A stretch of DNA of 64,000 nt, taken from contig NC_012878.2 in assembly GCF_000003195.3 (NCBI RefSeq), positions 38,440,751 to 38,504,750 on the forward strand, written 5' to 3'. The notes beneath the pieces were generated by a model, which had not been told where the DNA came from, ran no database searches, and saw only the letters and a program-made list of their open reading frames with translations. Position 1 is the stretch's first letter, and the number at the start of each line of letters is the position of its first letter. This document shows positions 24,239 through 35,197 of the stretch, in pieces. The DNA comes from Sorghum bicolor (lineage: Eukaryota; Streptophyta; Magnoliopsida; Poales; Poaceae). The position numbers and the translations under genes were made by a program.

Positions 24239-26511
24239 ATTATCGATTCCTAGATTCAGAAGAATCTCCTTCCTTATTCAATTATTCTTGCCGTTCTTGC
24301 TGCATCCTTCTTTTCTATGTCCTTGTTAATCCTTCTGGACACCACTGGGAAGCTGTGTCTGCCTTATCAGTTGATATCGAACCTCCCATGATTCGACCCG
24401 ATGAGTATTAGCATCTCTGCAGAAAATAAACTCATCGGGAACTCGTGCATCCACCGTCTCCTCAAGTTCCTCTTGGTTTCTTGGAAAATAGCCAACACGT
24501 TCACCAAGCCTGTCATGCACACTGAGCCTGCCCCCCAGTCGGTAATGAACTGACATCCTCCCTCTAATCGGTCCATTAAAACGCTGATCATTGTCCTGAT
24601 ATCGCCAATTTGGTCTATCATACCGATTATAACCATTGCAATCAGGGCAGTCTCTAACAGTTGGTAACTTGATGTTTTGCTCCCAGCAGTGGATGAAGAA
24701 CGGGCAATTCCAATGATCTTTATGCCGATTCCACTCTTGTCGACGTCTTTCTTCTTCCCGGCGCCGATTTTCCTGCTGGCGACGATACCGATCCTCTCAT
24801 TGTTGCCATGTCTCCCGATGTCACCTATGAGTAATCACAATACCTGATCGAGGAGGCCTCCCTGAGCTGCTACCCTCCTGAATCAAACCTTTTCCTTTGG
24901 CATCATTTGGTAGTGATCTGGTGCCGAGGATCTACCGATGCGCTCTTCTCAGCTGCTTCTGAAGTTAAAACCTTAGTCTTTCCCTTAGCGTCCAGCATAT
25001 TCGTGGGGAAAGGATGTTGATCAATCTTCATTAGCTTCTGAGCTTTGGAACTATCAAATTTAATCCTCCCAGACTCTATAGCCAACTGTAGCTGTTGTTT
25101 GAATACCTTGCATTCATTTGTACAATGAGACGTTGCATTATGCCACTTACAATACTTGATCTTCTTCAACTCTTCTGCTGATGGAATCACATGGTTTGGT
25201 GACAATTTAATCTGCCCCTCCTGAAGCAGAAAGTCAAATATCCTATCGGCTTTTGTGATGTCAAAAGCAAACTTTTCTGGCTCTTTATGGCCGAAAGGAC
25301 AAGACATTGGCTTTTTGTTCTTTACCCATTCTGCCAAGCCGATGACTGGTTCCTCATGAGAATATGAACTTGTTACTTCATCGTCAAATGACACCTTTTT
25401 GTTCCAAGCTTTCCTAGGTTCAAAAGCCTTGATATCCTGATCAGAAATTCTCTGCACCAAATGAATTAAACTTTCAAACTCTTGGGAAGCATACTTGTCT
25501 TTGATATGTGGCAACAATCCTTGGAAAGCCAAATTGGCTAATTGCCGATCATCCAGAACCAGACTATAACATTTATTCTTGACATCCCGCAACCTTTGCA
25601 CAAAACATTCAACCAATTCATCATTGCGTTGCCTCAGTCTGACTAAATCGGTAATCTTCTTCTCATGAACCCCGAAAAAGAAGTATTTATGGAACTGCTT
25701 CTCCAGATCGGCCCAGGTAATCACTGAGTTTGGAGGCAATGGAATAAACCAAGTAAAATCCGATCCGGACAAAGATGATGAGAACAAACGAACTCTTAAC
25801 TCATCTCTATTAGTATCTTCTCCACACTGAATGATGAACCTGTTGACATGTTCCATAGTTGACGTATCATCTTGTCTAGAGAATTTAGTGAAATCTGGCA
25901 CCTTGTACCGATTTGGAAGCAGAATCAAGTCATATGCAAGAGGATACGGTGTCCGATAAGAATAAGTATTGACCTTGGGTTTTATCCCGAACTCATCTCT
26001 CATCATTTCAGCTATCTTATCGGCCCAATAGGCATTGGCATCCTGCTGATGTGGAGGTTGAGGTTCTAGCATCTACTGATAAACTTACACGTGTCTCTGA
26101 GGTGCACGATCTCTAGGGAATACGGCATTGGCCACAGCCTGTTGGCCACCGATCTACTGAGCAAGATTCATCGATTGCTTGACTGGCCCTTGATTCTGAA
26201 ACCCAAGCTGCATCTGTCCCTACTGGAATCCCGTAGCCTGATGATTTTGTTGAGCTATCTGTGGAAAGACAAATTGCCCTAACCATCCATTGTTAACATT
26301 CATCAGCGTAGGTCCTGCCGATGGCTGATAGTTGGGTCTCATCATTGGGTTGACATACCCTGTATGAGTCATAAACCTTTGGTGCGTCGGCAGTAGATCT
26401 GCCGATGCATTGGGCATCTGGAATGTCGGCATCTGAAAGTTTTCTGTAAGAGGCCATGCAGTAGTGGTTGTTGAATATTGAGGATTCTGAGTCATCGATA
26501 GTATTTGACAT
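24239..26511 (-). pseudogene. gag: B1 gag (internally deleted and frameshifted)
   Basis: In sense the ATG at 26511 gives two or three codons of the usual N-terminus, then jumps to what in F is about residue 220. About 650 bases of gag are therefore missing, and the join is out of frame. The retrotransposon gag domain is well kept at 24903-26072 (FTKFSRQDDTSTMEHVNRF, ITWADLEKQFHKYFF). A Cys/His cluster (YCKWHNATSHCTNECK) follows. The part after it, down to the protease, has several frameshifts. Confidence 0.85.
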
Positions 26512-26532
26512 GTTGATCTCGACGATATCTTG

Positions 26533-26550
26533 GTCCCACTGGGCGTGCCA
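26533..26550 (-). promoter_or_regulatory. Primer binding site of B1
   Basis: Sense strand TGGCACGCCCAGTGGGAC, 7 bases from the LTR and identical to the site in F. The tRNA was not assigned with certainty; tRNA-Arg is a possibility. Confidence 0.75.
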
Positions 26551-26557
26551 AAAGATG

Positions 26558-27114
26558 TGTCGGTGCAAAAGTGGATCTGCAAACACAAATGGCTAATACC
26601 CGATTCAACGTTATGGTGTGCTAGTCGACTTGACCTTACAACCGACAAAGGTTATAACTCAAATACTTTGGTCCCGACAACAGCGATGCGCCCGGATGCC
26701 ACGGCGAAGAGGTATTCACACGGAACTTGAGAACTCGCTGAGTTTAACTCGATGAATTCCTAAGAAATCGTAAGTAAAAAAATACGCGAGTTGACGAAGT
26801 CGTCAAAAATTAGATGCTAGAATAGATGTAAAAACTTGTGTTTCATTGATTGGATTGTCTTTTACATCGTGACTAGGCCCATATTTATATCCTGTCCTAA
26901 AGAGTTACTATCAAGCACGACTTGGACTCTAATTCCAAACTAAACAGAATCTGTATACAAAACAAACTCATAATAATTATGAAAACAACAATCTACCTAT
27001 CCTAGGTGGTCGGCACATCGCCATCATTTTCCTAACGATTCTCACGTCTTCCTCCATCATCATCGGCATATCATCCTCCATCGGCTTCGGCAACCGCTAT
27101 ATCAACCATCGCAA
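26558..27114 (-). mobile_element. 5' LTR of B1, cut by the assembly gap
   Basis: Aligns with 7204 onward from its first bases (here TGTCGGTGC) to the gap. About 160 bases of LTR should lie in the gap, judged from the left copy. Confidence 0.9.
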
Positions 27115-27214
27115 NNNNNNNNNNNNNNNNNNNNNNNNNNNNNNNNNNNNNNNNNNNNNNNNNNNNNNNNNNNNNNNNNNNNNNNNNNNNNNNNNNNNNN
27201 NNNNNNNNNNNNNN
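27115..27214. other. Assembly gap of exactly 100 N
   Basis: A round-number placeholder. By comparison with complete copies it should hold about 160 bases of the B1 LTR, a 5-base duplication and about 80-90 bases of the C LTR, so roughly 250 bases. Confidence 0.98.
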
Positions 27215-27800
27215 ACTCGAGGCTTTGTTCTAGAATAATTTGGCAATTCAACTTCTAATACTAGTAAGTTATTGTTCTTATTGTTCTTTGGTTTATGGGT
27301 TTACTTTATTAGCTTCATGTAGGGAATAGAGTAATCATTCATAGTGTAAGCATGGTGCTTGGGATAGGAATACTCGTACATATATACTCCCTATCTGGCC
27401 AGATTTGTGGTAGCATTGGGGAAAGTGACAATCTCCTCGTGTGTTTAAAATCCACATCCCGTCAGAAGGTAAGGTAGGATTTATGGTGCCAGGGTTAAGC
27501 ACTCTCTAAGCTGTCTCGTTTCTCTAGGTACTCTCCTTAGAACAACAACCACACAACTTACCATAGGTTAGAGGAACACTGACGAACGAGTTCTCTCTAT
27601 GTCGCTCATATCTCACTATCTTGTCTTGCAGCCCCCATGGCTAGTTAAGACCAGGTTAGTCTTTTGCCCGCTTTCTCCTAGTGGAAAAAATATAAATAAT
27701 GATACTCTAGACTTATCTCCTGGGTGAAGTGCTCATCGATATTAGTGCGCTTGTGGATTATTTCTTTTAGATTCTTTCATGTGTGTAACTAATATCAACA
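27215..27800 (+). mobile_element. 3' LTR of element C, right part
   Basis: Continues the LTR that breaks off at 7203. It has the CTAGTAAGTT...TTGTTCTTTGGTTTATG block found at about 2866-2900 in A1, the GTGCGCTTGTGGAT block near 27749, and the terminal AATATCAACA. This shows B1 is inserted in the C LTR. Confidence 0.85.
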
Positions 27801-28114
27801 GATATTATACAAAATAGGATAGTTTACTTGTAACTCTATCCCTTCATTGTATATAAAGAGGGGCAGGGGTCCTCTAGAGGACAGGTCATACATATCTTAT
27901 ATCATCTCTCATATATAAAGCTATACAATCACATGCAGGATGTAGGTATTACGCCCTTGTGGTGGCTAAACTATGATAAAATCCTTGTTTTTGTCTTGCG
28001 TCACCATCTAGTTAGTAGCTTGCACACCTATCTACCGACAATCTACTACTTTGATCATACCCCTAGGTAGACTACTGACTAGATTTTGTCGACAGTAGCA
28101 CGCCAGGTAGGCGG
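27801..28114 (+). mobile_element. LTR 3' end and degenerate PBS of an unidentified retrotransposon (G)
   Basis: A TATA box (TGTATATAAAGAGG, about 27847-27860) is followed by a leader rich in TATC and TCATC and then TTTTGTCGACA, a typical LTR end. Two bases later TAGCACGCCAGGTAGGCGG resembles the common grass PBS TGGCGCGCCAGGTAGGGG with several changes. The left part of the LTR is missing, so C may be inserted in it. The next 100 bases look like degenerate leader or gag without a readable frame. Confidence 0.5.
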
Positions 28115-28214
28115 TATGCGTATAGTTTCCTAGATGAACCATATGGTCATTATCCTCGACTTCACGGTCGTGGCGTACGACCTCACGTTCACCGTCGGCC
28201 AGATCACCTGAACC

Positions 28215-28395
28215 AACCAGGCACTCAACAAAGTTTTTTTTAAACAATTTCAGAAAAACTTTGTCGAGTGCTCCTGCATCACGCACTTGACAAATATTTT
28301 TTTAAAAAATAAAAAAACTTCTTTCCGAGGCAACGTTTTTTAAAAAAATAAAAAAAATATTTTGCCGAATACCCCAGCACTCGGCAAAGTTTTTT
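28215..28395. mobile_element. CACTA-type subterminal repeat fragment
   Basis: Several direct and inverted variants of GCACTCGGCAAAG followed by T/A runs, at about 28218, 28256 (inverted), 28281, 28349 (inverted) and 28377. These are characteristic of the subterminal regions of CACTA (En/Spm-like) elements in panicoid grasses. No terminal CACTA and no transposase seen, so only a fragment. Confidence 0.55.
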
Positions 28396-28550
28396 GTTAA
28401 ATAAATTTGTTAAAAAGTAGACTTAAAGATCATTTAAATGATACTAACTATGTACTATAAAATATAAATATTAATATTTTTATTATATATTTAGTTAAAG
28501 TTATTTCTTGGGAAATGCAAACTACACTTATTTTAGAACGAAGGGAGTAG
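28396..28550. mobile_element. Stowaway-like MITE, one end
   Basis: AT-rich sequence ends CTTATTTTAGAACGAAGGGAG followed by TA, the usual right terminus and TA target of Stowaway (Tc1/mariner) MITEs. The inner phrase near 28450-28495 also fits. The matching left terminus is not seen. Confidence 0.55.
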
Positions 28551-30251
28551 TACACAACCGTGCTGAATAAAACATGGACACTTTTTCGTGCAACATTCCA
28601 ATGTGGACTCATAGTCTTGTCCTGCGTTTCACGGTCTGTCTGCAACGCGTATAGCAGCCCTTGCAATATTCAGTTCAAATCAAAAGGAAAAAGCAAATCT
28701 AATGTTTGTTTCAAAAGGAAAGAGCAAGATTAGCGCTGCATGCTGTTGCAAGTCTTGACCTCACTTGCATGTAATCGATCGGTGTTGTCTCTTGCGACAT
28801 GATTAAAAGGAAGAAACAAATCTTGAGAGGAAACACAAACAAACCATGCCACCATTGCCACCATCACCCCACCGTCATCGCCGCACACGCCCCGCCTGCT
28901 CCAGCTGGCCACGTCACCGCCGCTCGTGACCGCATGTACTAACTTATTTGTGACAGACAATATATAAAAATTGGTCATTAACTAGGTAAATGACTGTGCA
29001 TTACTATGAAAATCTTAAAATTTTCAATATAATTCAACATAAGAAAAGTAAGAAAAAATAGCAGGTTATTAGGAGCTCAAATTTCTATAGCAGCAAGAGT
29101 ATCAAAAAGTAGTGTGTCAAAATAAAGACAAATATATTTTAACTTGGCTTAGCAACATAATATTTCGAGCCACATTCAAATAAATAAGCGTCAAATCTAG
29201 TAACAATATCAAAATAAGTGCATGATAGATAAGTCCTCCACAACTATCTCTTTCATTATCTTATGCCCATGATGCGGCTAAGATATTCTCGTACAGATAG
29301 AGGAATCATGCAACACCGTGAATTTCCATCATACACTAATAGGTCAGTCGCAAATTTCTTCCATAGTCTTTGGGCATTCTATACACAAGACAACATAAAT
29401 AATAAGTTGTAAATATATATCTACTATACCTGAATATGATGAATTCTCGGAGCTCTCAACAAGCCATGTCACATCTATGGCCCACAGTTCACTCCGTGAG
29501 TGGGATCTGTAGCTAAGAACCGGTCCTCAATTTTTTTCCTTGCTCTGTATCAAGTGAATGATGACTTCAGTGTTTAGTGACGACGGTCCAGCTAACAGGT
29601 TCGCTTAATTAGATTAATAATTAGTAGTTTAGATTTATATAATTTTGGCTTTCAAATTTAGTGAATTGCTATCGGAGGTAAAGCTTTCCTGAGGGTATTT
29701 GGATGTTTTTCTCTTGTGTCACATACACCCTTTTAATTGGAGATGTATTATCAGGTTCTTCAGTTAGTGGAAGATGGATCATCGTCTTCCATGATCGGAT
29801 ATTTCAAGACGAAATCTGGAAAGAGTGATTGCTTACTGATGAAGATGCCATTACAAATTATCATTGCACCAACTTTAGTACATTAGTGATGGCAGCATAG
29901 ACACTCATAGTTTTCAAATAGTTAGTATATGCCTCACAAGCTGTTACAATTAATTATCCTATCTATTGATACAACGATGTGACAGTCACTGCCAGCTGAT
30001 GCACTGAATTTCTGAGCATAACACGTTTTGTTTTGTAATTAAACCAGGATGAACTTTGTACAACCATTTTTACAAACAGTCAACCAATAAGATAATGTTA
30101 TTTGTCTTTTTCTTTTATATTTTATCCATTGTTTATCTAAAATTTTCCATCAATACCACTGCTACTCTCTATGCTATCATGGTAGATGCTACATACAAAT
30201 CGTCAAATTAAACTCTATGAAGCCCCTTCCCCGTGTATAACACTACAAATT

Positions 30252-30253
<2 letters not shown>
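28551..30253. other. Unannotated stretch
   Basis: I found no coding region, RNA gene or element end that I can support. Short open frames lack codon structure. Base composition is ordinary and AT-rich, with a short GC-rich patch around 28845-28930. It may be decayed intergenic or intron sequence. Confidence 0.4.

Positions 30254-30254
<1 letters not shown>

Positions 30255-30294
<40 letters not shown>
30255..30294. repeat. (TA)n microsatellite
   Basis: About 20 uninterrupted TA units. It can form a cruciform and is likely to vary in length. Confidence 0.95.
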
Positions 30295-30295
<1 letters not shown>

Positions 30296-30296
<1 letters not shown>

Positions 30297-30683
30297 TATA
30301 AACAATCTTCTATAGCTGGAATGCCACTTGGGAGTATATGTTTCCAAGCAAAGACATCGACAGCACATTCAGGGGCCTGCACTCCCATTGCAAAGTCTAT
30401 AACTGTTGGAAACATTAATAATTCTATGCACATCTGTACACCAATCAGGAATAGAAGCAGGATCAAGCACAGTGTGAGTTTTTCCTCACGGTTGAACTCA
30501 AAAAGGTTAAGGCCACCTCTTTACCATGACATAAGAAGCTGCACAATGATTGGAATTAGAATTTCAACAAAGGACTCACAATAATCATCATAGAGAAATA
30601 TCCTTACAAGTTTTTAATGATTTAGCTATCTCTTGGACATTAAGCTTCTCTGACCGTGGCTTTTGTGTAGTTTCATACGTTGT
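30296..30683 (-). pseudogene. Exon-like debris of an unrecognised gene (minus strand)
   Basis: Two segments have splice-like borders on the minus strand. The first, 30608-30683, follows TTTTCTGTAG and ends before GTAAGG, and reads TTYETTQKPRSEKLNVQE and onward. The second, about 30296-30540, follows TTGTGCAG and in one frame gives a hydrophobic stretch (LCLILLLFLIGVQMCIELL) that could span a membrane. The second segment is not open in the frame the first would set, so if this was a gene it is broken. I do not recognise the product. Confidence 0.3.
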
Positions 30684-31032
30684 CTACAGAAAACAAAAAT
30701 GTTTAGAAACGTGAAAGAGACTTCTTACTATGGATATACTACTTAAGAAATTGCACAAGAGTATACTTGTATAATAAAAACAGTTTACTCACACTGAATC
30801 TCAAGTCCATATAATGCTTTGAAACCATCACATTAGCACTTGTCAACCTTTTATTCTTGCAATTTGTGAAATCTTAGAGTCTTGAGCTTAACTTTATGCA
30901 ATTTTGTGTTATGATAACAGGAATGGTTTTATCAGAGGATATGGCAGCTCCACTTAGCCTCTAGTTTTCATAGGTTGTTTCATGTTTAAATTGTTAATGA
31001 ATTCAGCTTTCCTTTGCTCTTTGATGTTATAG

Positions 31033-31329
31033 GAACCAAGCAGTGTGGAGAAAAATCATGGAAATCGATGAGCACATAGGCCGTGCCATGAGTGGACTTA
31101 TTGCTGATGCTAGAACGCTAGTGGAGCTTGCTCGTGTTGAGACTCAGGTACTTTCCTGGGTTGTCTACACATATTTACATGTCTGGGAGCTTTATCTGTT
31201 GATCTCACTTGACATGTTTACAATCAGAATCATAGGTTCTCATTTGGGGAGCCAATGACCGTAGAATCTTCTACACAAGCTATCTGTGACTTGGCTCTGC
31301 GCTTTGGCGAAGGTGATGAACAGTCAATG
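31033..31329 (+). pseudogene. PAE1: 20S proteasome subunit alpha type-5 fragment (two exons)
   Basis: Exon 31033-31147 follows TTGATGTTATAG. It encodes the PAE segment from EPSSVEK through [20 protein letters not shown] to VETQ, but an extra A in the run GAGAAAAATC shifts the frame after SVEK. Exon 31228-31329 follows TTTACAATCAG, continues exactly in phase ([20 protein letters not shown], then [13 protein letters not shown]) and ends at a GT donor. Both introns keep plant splice signals. In the intact protein these are about residues 60-130 of the alpha ring subunit. Upstream exons (RGVNTFSPEGRLFQ) are not found in the preceding 3 kb, and downstream exons would lie past the B2 insertion. It is a captured or truncated gene fragment, not a working gene. 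Confidence 0.85.
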
Positions 31330-31873
31330 GTTAGCGTCATTTATGTTAGTGTACCACCTCCAGAATGCAAGAGCAATAATAATTTGCTGCTCATTACCTC
31401 TCATTCCTTCAACTTCAAAATATAAGATGGATTTACACCAATACCGTTGTTTGCTGCGTTCCAAATTTAGTTTGATGTTGTCTGCTTATATTTTTCAAAT
31501 GTTCTGACTGTAGCAAATTGAATCTAGTAAAGCATTTAGGTGTTCTAGTCAGGTCTATTACTCCCATAATGACTATGAAAAGAGATAACAGGCAATACCG
31601 CCCTTTATGAAATGATGAGGAATTTATTAATATAGACCTATCCTGCCTAAATTAGCTCTTTCAGCTGTAAGCAATAAATACTGAAGGCCTGGACCTATGA
31701 ATTGCTTTTGTTAAGGTTCAGTTGCAAAATGTCGAAAGCTTTCCTCTTTTGCCAACTATTTTGAAATGGCAACCTAGTACTACTTGTTTTCATAGCATTT
31801 ATACACACACGGCTTCATGCATCGAGGAAATACAAATAGCTTACTTATACAATCTACCAGTCTACATTTATAA
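31330..31873 (+). other. Intron-like sequence after the proteasome exons
   Basis: AT-rich sequence with no gene, element end or repeat I can support. It starts with the GT donor of the last proteasome exon and runs to the B2 LTR. TATAA (31869-31873) is the predicted target duplication of B2. Confidence 0.45.
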
Positions 31874-32599
31874 TGTTGGTGCAAAAGTGAATCTGCAAAC
31901 ACAAAGGGCTAATACTCGATTCAACGTTAAGGCGTGCCAGCCGATTTGTCCTTACAATCGACAAAGGTGATAACTCGAATACTTTGGTCCCGACAACAGC
32001 GATGCGCCCGGATGCCACGGCCAAGAGGTATTCACGCGGAACTCGAGAACTCATCGAGTATTAACTCTAAGAATTCTTAAGAACTCACAAGTAAAAAGAA
32101 AATATGCGAGTTGACAAAGTCGTCGAAAGTAAATGTCAAAATAGATGTAAAAACTTGTGTTTGATATTGATTGGATTGTCTCTTACATTGCCATCAAGTC
32201 TATATTTATACTCTGTCCTAAAGAATCACAACCAAATATGACTAGGACTCTAATTCTAAATCAAACAGAATTCGTACATAAACAAACTTTAATAATTATG
32301 GAAAATAACAATTTATCCATCCTGGGTGATCGGCACGCCACCATTATCCTTCTGACGACTCCCGTGTCTCCTTTCACCATCATCGGCAAAACATCCTCCA
32401 CTTGCATCAGCAATCGGCAAAATCGGCCATCGTCACCGACCAACCATCGTTCTCGGACTTAACCATATCTCCTTCTTGCTGCCTTATCGTCAGTATCACA
32501 GGCCATCAGCAACTTTCTCATCAGCCAGTCATTACTTCTCCATCTGCCGATCCAGGCTTCGTTGACTTTCCTGATTCGTGTCAAAATATGGTGTCAACA
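31874..32599 (-). mobile_element. 3' LTR of B2
   Basis: Plus orientation TGTTGGTGCAAAAG...GTGTCAACA, 726 bp, the same ends as B1. It is followed by the polypurine tract, which reads AAAATTGGGGGCATG on the sense strand (32600-32614). Confidence 0.92.
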
Positions 32600-32614
32600 C
32601 ATGCCCCCAATTTT

Positions 32615-33090
32615 GGAGTATAAAACTATTAATGCTCCGAAATTCTCTCTTGATAACGATACCCCTTTTCACAATTATTTTCCTTCTGACAGCAATTAAT
32701 TGCTGAATCCAAACAGCCTTAATTTGGGTTTCCAACATGCACCTCGAACTTCTCAACCACACGGAACGAAATCTCCTAAATACCCGTTCATCAGCAATTG
32801 TTCTGTTAGAGTTGACTGCCGATGAGCCGACCAAGAGATCTTACACAGTGAAATATCTCCTAAAATCATGATTACTTGCTGTCAAATCACCTGCACAATT
32901 CCTTGATTATCGTGCGAACAGTTACCATATCCACCTGAACACCCTCGAACTTCACGGATACGGCAAAGAGATAAGTCAGAAATACCCTTATTCACTTTAT
33001 CCTATAAATACCCCCTTTCTTAGCACTCCCTCTCCATCTTGCCATCCTTCATCCCCCAAAGTCATCTCTCTGGCAGCGGCATTATCGAAG
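32615..33090 (+). promoter_or_regulatory. Upstream region and TATA box of the B2 accessory gene
   Basis: Collinear with B1 7940-8420. The phrase CTTTATCCTATAAATACC (about 32996-33013) repeats the B1 TATA box. No gene in the rest. Confidence 0.5.
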
Positions 33091-34971
33091 AACTCAAGAA
33101 CTCGTGCAAGAACTTTCCCAAGAATCTCCAAGTCTCCAGCTCTTTCTATTACTCAGTTGTATAAGCATTAAGAATGGAAGGAGCATTTGTTCAAGGTATC
33201 AGCTCATACTTACCGCGGCATGATTGACTCTTACTATAAAGTTCCGGATGATATTGTAAGTCCCTTGCCAATACCTCAGTCCCTTTGTTAATTGTAACCC
33301 TATCTGCAACTCACCCTTTTCCACCTCAACAGGTTGATGACCCAGCACCGATGGTGAGTAGAACCGGAAGGCCGATTGAGCTCCTCCAATCAGGCCCGAT
33401 CTCTTTGATCGGCTATAATGCACCAAGTCTAGCAACCCTAATGCACCGCAACGTACTCTTCAAAAAGACGACCGCCAAACGGTCAAAAGTGTCCCCATCA
33501 GTAGCTGCTGCCACTTTGGCACAAGCTTTTAAGGTAAACTCTTAATTTCCTTTGCTTATACCGATTTCGTCCCATACTCATATTATCTTTTCAGGGTACA
33601 TCGGCTACGACGAGAACTTCATCGGTAACCTTGTTTCGCACCAAATCGTATCCTTCAGCAAAACTCTATCAATACCCTTTTTATACTTAACTTATGAAAT
33701 CTTTGTTTCCTGTAATAGCAAACCGGCGCATCGGCAAAGACCAAAGGCATTCAAACATCGGGTGCCGATGCCCTCCAGTCCAGTCAAGCTCCACCCATGA
33801 GAAAAGGCCCAAAGAGCACCAAGACCCAGCCAAAGCGATAGAAGACAACACCATCCTCTCCACCTCGTCCAGCATCCTCGATCTAGGTAGTATCCTCACC
33901 TCCTCAATCAGAGTCTCATACGCAAGAAGTGCCTTCCCCTCCGCAGGCGGATCCAGCCGATGTGTCTGGTCAGATCACTGAGCCTACTGATTTGGGCACA
34001 TCATCGGTTGTCCCTCCTTAGCAAACATTCGCTACTCTTCCTCAAGGTAAAGTACCGATCACAGAATCATTACCGATGATTTTATAAATACCATTGTGAC
34101 TCTTGGTAATTTTCAGTTGAAGATATTCCATCGGCAACTCCAGCCGATCAAACTATGGTGCCAGCTACGTCTCCATGACAGAGATAAGAAATCGCCTTAA
34201 AGCAACTGAGTTACCAGATTCATCAGATTTTGCATTGTCAATACTTAATTTTGGATAACTTATCTTCTCTCTTCTATAGGAACAAGATTCACCCAATAGC
34301 CTATTTTCCTTTGCTATCGATATCTCTGATGACGAAGGCGATGAAGGAAGTTCCTCAAAGGCAATCGGTATCACATCGGTAGAGATCAAGACCAAGTTGG
34401 AAGATGTACTAGCTTTGTTGCATCAAGACACAGCTCAGCTAGTAGATGACTCCGACTCAGCTAAGGCCTTATCGAAGACTCTTCGTGGTCAGATCCTAGC
34501 TGATGCTGAAGAGATCCTCTTTCAAGCTGCCCATCTAGAAAGTCGCAAGCTCCAATATCAAAAATCCACTCAGCGCCTTGCTGATAGAACTGCTTATGCC
34601 CAGCTCAAAGAAGAAATGTTGTAAGTGAAGCACGCTGCCGATGAGAAGCACAAGAGCATCGGTGCTCTGCAGTCCTCATGTGCCGAACTTAAACAGAGAA
34701 CATCTGATCTATCGGCTAAAAGGGAGGCTTTGCTGCCTGAGCTGAAGCAGGTGGAAGAGGCCTTAACTCAAGCCCAATAGAAAGCCAACTGCCCGATGCG
34801 CTCAATGCTCTTCAGCAAGAGAGAAACGTTCAAGCTCGCAAGGCATTGCTCATGAAGAAGAAGTTGAAGCTGGTGGAAGGTTCTGCCGATGAAGACATCC
34901 GAGAGATAGAGGAGGCCAACCAGATTCGTCTGCGCACCATATCGGCCATCCAAACTCTGCTAAACCAGTGA
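33091..34971 (+). pseudogene. Accessory gene of B2, mobile-domain region deleted
   Basis: Upstream of about 33140 the sequence matches the 5' leader of the B1 gene; right after it jumps to the equivalent of B1 9955. The start codon, first exon and most of the plant-mobile-domain exon are therefore gone. The later exons keep their borders: the end of the big exon (TYRGMIDSYYKVPDDI, donor at 33256), 33333-33534, the 30-base exon 33596-33625, the Ser/Pro-rich exon from 33718 and the coiled coil to the TGA at 34969. There are further in-frame stops (for example near 34622). Where B1 has TAG at 11258, this copy has CAG. Confidence 0.7.
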
Positions 34972-35028
34972 ACTCTTCATCGGTTGCTTGCTCAACTTCT
35001 TTTCTTAAAACTTTAATCATTTGTTCCA

Positions 35029-35116
35029 GCCGATAGGACTGTTATCGACACTTAAACTCTATGTATGGCCCTAGACACACTTAACATTTTGTCCTGCCGA
35101 TAGGACTGTTATCGAC
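35029..35116. repeat. Paired inverted repeats downstream of the B2 accessory gene
   Basis: Two units of GCCGATA-N7-TATCG(A/G)C at 35029-35049 and 35096-35116, starting 67 bases apart. The N7 in both is GGACTGT, the reverse complement of ACAGTCC in E and F. Confidence 0.8.
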
Positions 35117-35197
35117 ATCTGAACTTTCATGCATCAATCTAGATACTTGGGTAGTACTTCTTTAAATATTTTTCATTTAAAGCTCTAGGGAATTCAA

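Larger units (their letters stand above)
7204..27114 (-). mobile_element. Element B1: Tat-lineage Ty3/gypsy retrotransposon, carrying A2
   Basis: Minus-strand element bounded by a 721-bp 3' LTR on the left and a gap-truncated 5' LTR on the right. Order in its own sense: 5' LTR, PBS, gag, protease, TAATG junction, RT, RNase H, integrase, paired hairpins, convergent accessory gene, polypurine tract, 3' LTR. A2 interrupts RT at 14344-22729. Two RNase H domains and an antisense accessory gene are features of the Tat lineage (RIRE2/Grande-like). All coding parts carry stops or frameshifts and gag lacks its N-terminal part, so it is not autonomous. The expected target duplication on the left is AGAGT (7199-7203); the right copy falls in the N gap. 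Confidence 0.85.
31874..35197 (-). mobile_element. Element B2: 3' end of a second Tat-lineage copy (minus strand)
   Basis: Contains the 3' LTR, polypurine tract, accessory gene (plus strand), paired hairpins and the first bases past the end of pol, where it is cut by the LTR of D. The pol, gag and 5' LTR should be right of the window. Same layout and sequence as B1 7204-12015, with a deletion of about 1.5 kb in the accessory gene. Confidence 0.85.

Noticed and set aside
30186..30584. Plus-strand ORF of 132 codons through the TA repeat
   Set aside because: It includes a run of YIYIYI from the microsatellite and lacks codon structure. The splice-like signals are on the other strand.
28551..31032. 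A Helitron carrying the proteasome fragment
   Set aside because: I could not find a convincing 5' TC start or a 3' hairpin with CTRR end at either side, so gene capture stays a suggestion only.
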